Below, piece by piece: positions 28,501 to 37,706 of a stretch of 64,000 nt of DNA. A program made the position numbers and the translations under genes. The stretch covers positions 22,512,592 to 22,576,591 of the forward strand of contig JAMKCF010000007.1 in the NCBI GenBank assembly GCA_023634235.1, written 5' to 3'. The DNA comes from Pisaster brevispinus. Taxonomy: Eukaryota > Echinodermata > Asteroidea > Forcipulatida > Asteriidae. Position 1 is the first letter of the stretch. Each line of letters opens with the position of its first letter. The notes under the pieces were generated by a model, which saw nothing but the letters and a program-made list of their open reading frames with translations, did not search any database and was not told the DNA's origin.

Positions 28501-29150
28501 GTGCCGGCTTTTTCTCACTGGCGATGACGTAGGCATGTAATACAGTGGAGTTTCAGGCAGCCCTACTTCCAGGACGCTGGCCTCGCCTACAAAATGGTGA
28601 CCTCAACGAAACTCACGGAAGAGAGAGCCCTTGAGACGGGCTTTCTAATGGTGTACAACTTGTGAAAATCCAGTATTATTCTGAGGGTTATTTGACCGTC
28701 CTTACTTTTTCTTTGTTTCTTTGACAGCTCTGTGCACAAAAATCCCATTAGGGATGCTTTTGAGGAGCGTTCGGAGTAGCCCCACCTGCTGGTCATTTCC
28801 GGTATGAAGCTTGCCCTCCGCGACCCTAAAAAGTTGATTTCGGAAGCAGGGATATCCAAGGCAGAGTTAGGTACAGATTTTGTCTCTCTAGCATTTCTAG
28901 TTCTCGAGTTATTTCCAAGCTTAGCACAGAAACTATTTCGGAGCTTTTTGTGCCGGCTTTTTCTCACTGGCGATGACGTAGGCATGTAATACAGTGGAGT
29001 TTCGGGCAGCCCTACTTCCAGGACGCTGGCCTCGCCTACAAAATGGTGACCTCAACGAAACTCACGGAAGAGAGAGCCCTTGAGACGGGCTTTCTAATGG
29101 TGTACAACTTGTGAAAATCCAGTATTATTCTGAGGGTGATTTGACCGTCC
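25549..29150. repeat. 4-unit higher-order repeat, two adjacent copies (2 x 1,801 bp)
   Basis: The four-unit pattern (standard unit; unit with GACGGACTTT; unit with CCTTTGAG, GTTCGCAG, AAAAAGGTG and GCTCAGAAAC; unit with GGGTTATTTG, the ATTTCGG deletion and CTCGAG) occurs at 25,549-27,349 and again at 27,350-29,150. The same four-unit pattern occurs within both 13-unit blocks (16,544-18,344 and 22,396-24,196), so it is the older building module. Phase of the boundaries is arbitrary. Confidence 0.85.
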
Positions 29151-32100
29151 TTACTTTGTCTTTGTTTCTTTGACAGCTCTGTGCACAAAAATCCCATTAG
29201 GGATGCTTTTGAGGAGCGTTCGGAGTAGCCCCCACCTGCTGGTCATTTCCGGTATGAAGCTTGCCCTCCGCGACCCTAAAAAGTTGATTTTCGGAAGCAG
29301 GGATATCCAAGGCAGAGTCAGGTACAGATTTTGTCTCTCTAGCATTTCTAGTTCGTGAGTTATTTCCAAGCTTAGCACAGAAACTATTTCGGAGCTTTTT
29401 GTGCCGGCTTTTTCTCACTGGCGATGACGTAGGCATGTAATACAGTGGAGTTTCGGGCAGCCCTACTTCCAGGACGCTGGCCTCGCCTACAAAATGGTGA
29501 CCTCAACGAAACTCACGGAAGAGAGAGCCCTTGAGACGGGCTTTCTAATGGTGTACAACTTGTGAAAATCCAGTATTATTCTGAGGGTGATTTGACCGTC
29601 CTTACTTTGTCTTTGTTTCTTTGACAGCTCTGTGCACAAAAATCCCATTAGGGATGCTTTTGAGGAGCGTTCGGAGTAGCCCCACCTGCTGGTCATTTCC
29701 GGTATGAAGCTTGCCCTCCGCGACCCTAAAAAGTTGATTTTCGGAAGCAGGGATATCCAAGGCAGAGTCAGGTACAGATTTTGTCTCTCTAGCATTTCTA
29801 GTTCGTGAGTTATTTCCAAGCTTAGCACAGAAACTATTTCGGAGCTTTTTGTGCCGGCTTTTTCTCACTGGCGATGACGTAGGCATGTAATACTGTGGAG
29901 TTTCGGGCAGCCCTACTTCCAGGAACCTGGCCTCGCCTACAAAATGGTGACCTCAACGAAACTCACGGAAGAGACAGCCCTTGAGACGGGCTTTCTAATG
30001 GTGTACAACTTGTGAAAATCCAGTATTATTCTGAGGTCGATTTGACCGTCCTTACTTTGTCTTTGTTTCTTTGACAGCTCTGTGCACAAAAATCCCATTA
30101 GGGATGCTTTTGAGGAGCGTTCGGAGTAGCCCCCACCTGCTGGTCATTTCCGGTATGAAGCTTGCCCTCCGCGACCCTAAAAAGTTGATTTTCGGAAGCA
30201 GGGATATCCAAGGCAGAGTCAGGTACAGATTTTGTCTCTCTAGCATTTCTAGTTCGTGAGTTATTTCCAAGCTTAGCACAGAAACTATTTCGGAGCTTTT
30301 TGTGCCGGCTTTTTCTCACTGGCGATGACGTAGGCATGTAATACAGTGGAGTTTCGGGCAGCCCTACTTCCAGGACGCTGGCCTCGCCTACAAAATGGTG
30401 ATCTCAACGAAACTCACGGAAGAGAGAGCCCTTGAGACGGACTTTCTAATGGTGTACAACTTGTGAAAATCCAGTATTATTCTGAGGGTGATTTGACCGT
30501 CCTTACTTTGTCTTTGTTTCTTTGACAGCTCTGTGCACAAAAATCCCATTAGGGATGCTTTTGAGGAGCGTTCGGAGTAGCCCCACCTGCTGGTCATTTC
30601 CGGTATGAAGCTTGCCCTCCGCGACCCTAAAAAGTTGATTTTCGGAAGCAGGGATATCCAAGGCAGAGTCAGGTACAGATTTTGTCTCTCTTGCATTTCT
30701 AGTTCGTGAGTTATTTCCAAGCTTAGCACAGAAACTATTTCGGAGCTTTTTGTGCCGGCTTTTTCTCACTGGCGATGACGTAGGCATGTAATACTGTGGA
30801 GTTTCGGGCAGCCCTACTTCCAGGAACCTGGCCTCGCCTACAAAATGGTGACCTCAACGAAACTCACGGAAGAGACAGCCCTTGAGACGGGCTTTCTAAT
30901 GGTGTACAACTTGTGAAAATCCAGTATTATTCTGAGGGTGATTTGACCGTCCTTACTTTGTCTTTGTTTCTTTGACAGCTCTGTGCACAAAAATCCCATT
31001 AGGGATGCTTTTGAGGAGCGTTCGGAGTAGCCCCACCTGCTGGTCATTTCCGGTATGAAGCTTGCCCTCCGCGACCCTAAAAAGTTGATTTTCGGAAGCA
31101 GGGATATCCAAGGCAGAGTTAGGTACAGATTTTGTCTCTCTAGCATTTCTAGTTCTCGAGTTATTTCCAAGCTTAGCACAGAAACTATTTCGGAGCTTTT
31201 TGTGCCGGCTTTTTCTCACTGGCGATGACGTAGGCATGTAATACAGTGGAGTTTCGGGCAGCCCTACTTCCAGGACGCTGGCCTCGCCTACAAAATGGTG
31301 ACCTCAACGAAACTCACGGAAGAGAGAGCCCTTGAGACGGGCTTTCTAATGGTGTACAACTTGTGAAAATCCAGTATTATTCTGAGGGTGATTTGACCGT
31401 CCTTACTTTGTCTTTGTTTCTTTGACAGCTCTGTGCACAAAAATCCCATTAGGGATGCTTTTGAGGAGCGTTCGGAGTAGCCCCCACCTGCTGGTCATTT
31501 CCGGTATGAAGCTTGCCCTCCGCGACCCTAAAAAGTTGATTTTCGGAAGCAGGGATATCCAAGGCAGAGTCAGGTACAGATTTTGTCTCTCTAGCATTTC
31601 TAGTTCGTGAGTTATTTCCAAGCTTAGCACAGAAACTATTTCGGAGCTTTTTGTGCCGGCTTTTTCTCACTGGCGATGACGTAGGCATGTAATACAGTGG
31701 AGTTTCGGGCAGCCCTACTTCCAGGACGCTGGCCTCGCCTACAAAATGGTGACCTCAACGAAACTCACGGAAGAGAGAGCCCTTGAGACGGGCTTTCTAA
31801 TGGTGTACAACTTGTGAAAATCCAGTATTATTCTGAGGGTGATTTGACCGTCCTTACTTTGTCTTTGTTTCTTTGACAGCTCTGTGCACAAAAATCCCAT
31901 TAGGGATGCTTTTGAGGAGCGTTCGGAGTAGCCCCACCTGCTGGTCATTTCCGGTATGAAGCTTGCCCTCCGCGACCCTAAAAAGTTGATTTTCGGAAGC
32001 AGGGATATCCAAGGCAGAGTCAGGTACAGATTTTGTCTCTCTAGCATTTCTAGTTCGTGAGTTATTTCCAAGCTTAGCACAGAAACTATTTCGGAGCTTT

Positions 32101-34043
32101 TTGTGCCGGCTTTTTCTCACTGGCGATGACGTAGGCATGTAATACAGTGGAGTTTCGGGCAGCCCTACTTCCAGGACGCTGGCCTCGCCTGCAAAATGGT
32201 GACCTCAACGAAACTCACGGAAGAGAGAGCCCTTGAGACGGACTTTCTAATGGTGTACAACTTGTGAAAATCCAGTATTATTCTGAGGGTGATTTGACCG
32301 TCCTTACTTTGTCTTTGTTTCTTTGACAGCTCTGTGCACAAAAATCCCATTAGGGATGCTTTTGAGGAGCGTTCGGAGTAGCCCCACCTGCTGGTCATTT
32401 CCGGTATGAAGCTTGCCCTCCGCGACCCTAAAAAGTTGATTTTCGGAAGCAGGGATATCCAAGGCAGAGTCAGGTACAGATTTTGTCTCTCTAGCATTTC
32501 TAGTTCGTGAGTTATTTCCAAGCTTTGCACAGAAACTATTTCGGAGCTTTTTGTGCCGGCTTTTTCTCACTGGCGATGACGTAGGCATGTAATACAGTGG
32601 AGTTTCGGGCAGCCCTACTTCCAGGACCCTGGCCTCGCCTACAAAATGGTGACCTCAACGAAACTCACGGAAGAGACAGCCCTTGAGACGGGCTTTCTAA
32701 TGGTGTACAACTTGTGAAAATCCAGTATTATTCTGAGGGTGATTTGACCGTCCTTACTTTGTCTTTGTTTCTTTGACAGCTCTGTGCACAAAAATCCCAT
32801 TAGGGATGCTTTTGAGGAGCGTTCGGAGTAGCCCCCACCTGCTGGTCATTTCCGGTATGAAGCTTGCCCTCCGCGACCCTAAAAAGTTGATTTTCGGAAG
32901 CAGGGATATCCAAGGCAGAGTCAGGTACAGATTTTGTCTCTCTAGCATTTCTAGTTCTCGAGTTATTTCCAAGCTTAGCACAGAAACTATTTCGGAGCTT
33001 TTTGTGCCGGCTTTTTCTCACTGGCGATGACGTAGGCATGTAATACAGTGGAGTTTCGGGCAGCCCTACTTCCAGGACGCTGGCCTCGCCTACAAAATGG
33101 TGACCTCAACGAAACTCACGGAAGAGAGAGCCCTTGAGACGGGCTTTCTAATGGTGTACAACTTGTGAAAATCCAGTATTATTCTGAGGGTGATTTGACC
33201 GTCCTTACTTTTCTTTGTTTCTTTGACAGCTCTGTGCACAAAAATCCCATTAGGGATGCTTTTGAGGAGCGTTCGGAGTAGCCCCCACCTGCTGGTCATT
33301 TCCGGTATGAAGCTTGCCCTCCGCGACCCTAAAAAGTTGATTTTCGGAAGCAGGGATATCCAAGGCAGAGTCAGGTACAGATTTTGTCTCTCTAGCATTT
33401 CTAGTTCGTGAGTTATTTCCAAGCTTAGCACAGAAACTATTTCGGAGCTTTTTGTGCCGGCTTTTTCTCACTGGCGATGACGTAGGCATGTAATACAGTG
33501 GAGTTTCGGGCAGCCCTACTTCCATGACGGTGGCCTCGCCTACAAAATGGTGACCTTAACGAAACTCACGGAAGAGAGAGCCCTTGAGACGGGCTTTCTA
33601 ATGGTGTACAACTTGTGAAAACCAGTATTATTCTGAGGGTGATTTGACCGTCCTTACTTTGTCTTTGTTTCTTTGACAGCTCTGTGCACAAAAATCCCAT
33701 TAGGGATGCTTTTGAGGAGCGTTCGGAGTAGCCCCCACCTGCTGGTCATTTCCGGTATGAAGCTTGCCCTCCGCGACCCTAAAAAGTTGATTTTCGGAAG
33801 CAGGGATATCCAAGGCAGAGTCAGGTACAGATTTTGTCTCTCTAGCATTTCTAGTTCTCGAGTTATTTCCAAGCTTAGCACAGAAACTATTTCGGAGCTT
33901 TTTGTGCCGGCTTTTTCTCACTGGCGATGACGTAGGCATGTAATACAGTGGAGTTTCGGGCAGCCCTACTTCCAGGACGCTGGCCTCGCCTACAAAATGG
34001 TGACCTCAACGAAACTCACGGAAGAGAGAGCCCTTGAGACGGG
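29151..34043. repeat. Right-edge satellite units with private variants
   Basis: The last eleven units are not part of the 4-, 11- or 13-unit blocks. They carry their own variants: ATACTGTGG with AGGAACCTGG and GAGACAGCC at 29,890-29,980 and again two units later at 30,790-30,880, a related AGGACCCTGG/GAGACAGCC unit near 32,625, CCATGACGGTGG near 33,524, and CTTACTTTTCTTTG near 33,206. This fits the usual picture in which array edges are homogenised less often than the interior. Confidence 0.8.
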
Positions 34044-34265
34044 TTATTTCCAAGCTTAGCACAGGTGTTGTTTTAAATTTTTCTTTGGATGGACATGTCT
34101 TGCCTTTGCTTTTTCTCGGCCCCGGCGCATGTGCTAATTTGCTGGTGGTTGTAGCCCTTTTCCGGGCCGCTCGCCTCGCTTAGGAAATCGTCTGAGACAC
34201 GGATGTACAACGAGGTGAGAACCCTCAAATGAGGCTTTCCAGTGGTTGAAAACTTGTGAAATTTC
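34044..34265. repeat. Diverged, rearranged terminal satellite unit
   Basis: At 34043 the last good unit breaks in the middle of GAGACGGG and jumps to 21 bases that belong elsewhere in the unit (34044-34064, TTATTTCCAAGC followed by TTAGCACAG). The next 200 bp still align in order to the unit, but poorly: GCTTTTTCTC, a GGC..GCATG stretch, a GTAGCCCT..TCC stretch, CTCGCCT, a GAGANCCCT stretch, GAGGCTTTCCAGTGGT and AACTTGTGAAAT match the corresponding consensus blocks. It looks like a fossil unit left outside the homogenised array. Confidence 0.75.
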
Positions 34266-35264
34266 TTTTATACCCTAGAACCCCCCCCCCCCAAGAAAAT
34301 TTGCTTTCTTTAAAACCGACTCGCTGCCAGTATTCTTCTGGCACTCCTCCAATTCTAAAGCCAAATAGGACCACATTTTAATTGATTTTTTTTCCAAATA
34401 TTCCCAAAAGATGAAACACACAACCCCCAGGTTGTGATAGATTCTTACCAATACACATTCTATTAATTGCACGACCCCAATAAGCTATTAATTACAAAGA
34501 TTCTGTGGGTATACAAATTATGATAATTAGCTTGGCGCATGGATTTTGGCTTTTTTAGTGACGTGCGCCCACAGACATAATTTTACTCTGCCGCCCTCCT
34601 CCAGCTAGACTGTGGACCAGGCTACTATCGGATATGAAACCCCACTGTCACGATTGTTTACCGTTACATAAGTAACGACGTACACACAGCGTCAGAGACA
34701 GACATTTTTACGGCGACAACAGCGACACTTTATATTATATGTGTTGACATGGTATGTACATTTTGTTTTTTTCGTGTGCCAAACTCTGTTCATTGCCTCA
34801 CATTGCTACTTAGCTTTTGTTGGGTTTCTGGGCACATTATTTCTCGACCTCTGCTGTGCACCCACCGTCCATCCATAGCCCTGGTCTGCTGGTTGAATGT
34901 TTGCCCCATACATGTACATAAGGCTAATCCACATTGTATTCTTGGCCCCAGCACCATTATCAATTATATTCTTTTGCCCTGTCAAAGTTCAATCCGTCAC
35001 GTTCTTGATCTAAAGACTTACTTATCGAATAGATCCATGCCAGAGATCGGCGGTATTTGCATTTTTTCATCAAACCTCTACAAATTTTGTGTCAATGGAA
35101 AGCTTGTTTTAATTAAGACAGGTTTTCATTCCTGTCATTGATGCTTATATCAGCTTCATTGCACAGCGGAGTAATGCCATTTTAAATATGGAAGGATAAC
35201 CTGTTTGTGTCTGTAAATGTTTCTCTTCACGTTGTTGATGCAACACTCAGTCCTGCATATAATC
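34266..35264. other. AT-rich spacer, no recognised gene
   Basis: Contains a run of 12 C at 34,281-34,292. The longest open frame is an ATG-initiated 130-codon frame at 34,749-35,141 on the plus strand. It is rich in Cys, His and Leu, resembles no family I know and has no splice or composition support, so I do not call it a gene. Confidence 0.6.
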
Positions 35265-35890
35265 CAACGTTGCAAAATTTTGCAACAATGAGTAGCAGTA
35301 TAATGCAAAGTTGAGTTTGCAAAATACTGCAACTCTTGTATTCAAACACAAAATGAAAATTGAAAAAGGCTATTTTCGAATGGTGCAAATTAAAAGAAAT
35401 TCTGTGCGTTTTAACAAATAAATATTCTGAAACTAAATTACACATATTTACTATATTTAATTATTTTTAAAGTTTAAATAGTACAAACATAAACAATATA
35501 TTTTCCCCTTTAAAAGTTAGGTTTACAGTCCACTCATTAACAAAAACTGAAAATAAATATTTAAAAAAGTAATACAAAATATGTGGCCAAAAAAACCTCA
35601 ACCTTTAGAAAGGCCGAGGTTAATCCATGGTTATTTTTCAGTTTGGAGTATTAGCTCCGCCCCTAGGTGACAACCCCTCCCCCACCCACCCATCCCTAAC
35701 AACCCAACTATCATAAAACAAGAATAAAAATGTTTCATGATAACCAAAGACAATAAGGTCATCAGCATTAACAATAGTATACCTTATTTTCAACATAAAA
35801 ACAATTTTTCTACTTTTACGCCGGAAGTTGCATTATTGTGATACTGGTTGCAAAATAATGCAACTTTGTACTGTTTGCACTTTGCGCAAA
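35265..35890. mobile_element. Possible MITE or foldback element with TTGCAAC ends
   Basis: The left side has a perfect 18-base palindrome at 35,269-35,286 (GTTGCAAAATTTTGCAAC). The right side has a perfect 13-base hairpin, 35,825-35,837 with 35,854-35,866 (AAGTTGCATTATT and its complement). Read in reverse complement, the right block resembles the left block (TTGCA, TTTTGCAAC, an AGTAT stretch and AATGCAA in the same order). The ~620 bp between therefore looks like a small inverted-repeat element. No target-site duplication was identified. Confidence 0.35.
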
Positions 35891-36497
35891 CTGAAATGGT
35901 CAGGGCTTCATTTTGGGTGACATTCTGATTGACTTGTAATTATACTAGGACTGGGAACTCCTGCATGTCGCCATTTTTCGCTAGCTTTAAAAAAGCACTG
36001 AACATGTTATTCTTGACTGAAATTGTTCAAGTTGTCCATTTATGATATTGTCGGAAGGTATCTCAAATTCCTTCACTATGTAAACTTATCAATTATTAAA
36101 TAAAAATAAGAAGAAAAGGACCTATTTTCTGTTGCAAATTTGATAAGGTCTACGTATAGAGAACTTATTTAAATTCATTGTAAAAAGCATGTCTGTGTGA
36201 TAAGGTCAAAGGGTACTTGCAGTAGAGGCAATTTAGAGCAGCAACTTCCATCGGCATAGTGAAGAGGGCGGGCTTCATCAGTAGTTCATCAGTAGTATGG
36301 TCCAAATTCAATGGTATATTTTGCAAAATATGAAGCTTCTTTTTATCTTTCTATTTAAGGGTTTACAATGAAAAATACACCTTTTTTCTTTAAAAAAGCG
36401 CGTCTCAGTAAGGGAACTATTGAACAAATGTGAAGTTTGCAACCAGGGGTCAAATCCTCATCTTCCTGGTTGATGCACAATCTACTCTGATAAAAGA
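35891..36497. other. AT-rich spacer, nothing recognised
   Basis: Non-coding AT-rich sequence without long open frames, RNA-gene signatures or clear repeats on either strand that I can see. Confidence 0.5.
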
Positions 36498-36850
36498 TTT
36501 CAGTAATTGTGGGGAGAGTCTTCTTGATACAGTTATACTCAAGGCAAGCAGACAATCTTTTTTAAATTTACTGAAAGTGGAAATTGTGTACAAATGATTG
36601 AACCATCTATTGTTGCATTTTTACGATCTCCTAGTCAGTCTGAGACTCCCAGGGCAGATGCTGAAGACTCTACCAGTGAAGGTCCAAAGACACTAACTAC
36701 AAGGAGAGTTGGAGATGGACGAGGAACAGGAAGCTCACAAATGACAGGTAAGGAATAGTCGGGATGTGCTGTGAACATTTATTTTAGTTAACATCTCTTG
36801 TTATAGATTTACAGAAGTCCTTGTATGTCACTAAAACTGTTTCTGTTTTA
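36498..36850 (+). repeat. Dispersed repeat A, copy 1, with damaged exon-like frame
   Basis: About 350 bp nearly matches 59,125-59,472 in the same orientation. Inside is an open frame from the ATG at 36,594 to a consensus splice donor (CAG|GTAAGG, exon end 36,747), beginning M-I-E-P-S-I-V-A-F. Compared with the other copy it has a 4-base insertion (ACTAACTACAAGG versus ACTACAAGG near 36,695). That insertion shifts the frame after the shared stretch STSEGPKTL, so this copy looks broken. Possible origins are a transposon's first coding exon or a duplicated host exon; the family is not recognised. Confidence 0.7.
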
Positions 36851-37706
36851 GATTTTTTTAAATTGCTCCCATCTATGAAAGGTTGACATTATTTTATATA
36901 TGCTTTGACTAGAGGCACTTTTCAAAGGTAATAAACTCATGAGTAGGTTTTGATCAGGTACCTGACTGAATGGAAAACAAGAAGTGTCAGACAAAGTACA
37001 TTAATAAGGCACTTCTCAAGTACAAAGAAACATGTTCTCCTTATAAGTTGCTTCCCATTAACCGGTTTGGACCAGGTTTTCCAAAAAGTGTTTCTATTCC
37101 ACCTATGGTATACTTTTACAGAACACTTGCATCAAATTTGTTGTCATTGAGAACATGGAAGTAAAGACAATAAATGCCCATATTTTGCACTGGGATTTAC
37201 CTTTCGTATTTGAGATAATTGAAGGAAAGCCCTCTTTGGTTACTGTGACTCAGCCAATCAGCCATGGCTGTATGCATGTAAGTCATGGCAGGCTGGAATC
37301 TCACACTAACCTTCAAGCTGAGAATAAAGAGAAACAATTATTTGACCAACACATTGGATTTAATTTTCACAGTTCGGTTTTATAGTTTGCTCATTACAAG
37401 CTAAAAAGATTGTGTCTGTCTCATCCCCTCAAAAAAAAGCATCGAAACACAAAACATTGACTGTTTTAACACAAACATTTTTTTACTGTACAAAAGAATG
37501 ACTTGAAGATAGAGATGAACAAACTAAAAAAAAAGTAACAATTTAAGGATAATACGCATTTCCTTTTAGATTTCTTGTAAAACATTTTTCCATTTCCTTA
37601 TTGTAAGATCTTTTTTTTTAAATAAGAAACTCATCAACTTGTTTACTAAATACATTTATGCATTTGAAGCTTATCAGTATAATTTGTTTTAAGTGTATTA
37701 TTTTTA
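36851..37706. other. AT-rich spacer with two unassigned short open frames
   Basis: ATG-initiated frames of 64 codons (36,970-37,164) and 76 codons (37,155-37,385) lie on the plus strand downstream of repeat A. They might be exon remnants of the same unit, but neither resembles a known domain and neither is bounded by convincing splice sites. The rest is A/T-rich. Confidence 0.35.

Larger units (their letters stand above)
1..34043. repeat. ~450 bp satellite array, about 75.6 tandem units
   Basis: One unit is repeated head to tail without interruption; base 1 corresponds to base 452, and the array continues beyond the left edge. Seventy-five complete anchors (the TTTGTCTTTGTTTCTTTGAC stretch) occur from about 332 to 33,654 at steps of 451, 450, 449 or 448. 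Step length depends on four indels: 5 versus 4 C in GTAGCCCC(C)ACC; ATTTTCGG versus ATTTCGG; TTCGGAGTAG versus TTCGGGTAG; CTTTTTCTCAC versus CTTTTTTCAC. Each unit has two HindIII sites (AAGCTT, e.g. 438 and 549), so a digest should give about 111 and 340 bp bands. G+C is visibly higher than in the flank and CpG is not strongly depleted. No transposase, LTR, tRNA box A/B or polyadenylation signal is seen in the unit. All units have the same orientation. I do not recognise the family. It behaves as satellite DNA; a centromeric, pericentromeric or other heterochromatic site is possible but unproven. Confidence 0.97.

Noticed and set aside
332..34030. Dozens of 60-155 codon open frames on both strands of the satellite units
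   Set aside because: They recur because the unit recurs, overlap each other on both strands, are broken by the unit-length indels and resemble no protein family.
1..34043. CRISPR array
   Set aside because: The repeats are ~450 bp, contiguous and without unique spacers, and the DNA is eukaryotic.
1..34043. Tandem RNA genes (5S rRNA, spliceosomal RNA, tRNA)
   Set aside because: The unit matches none of these as I know them and lacks Pol III box A/B at proper spacing.
34749..35141. 130-codon plus-strand open frame
   Set aside because: No recognisable domain, odd Cys/His/Leu-rich composition and no second line of support.
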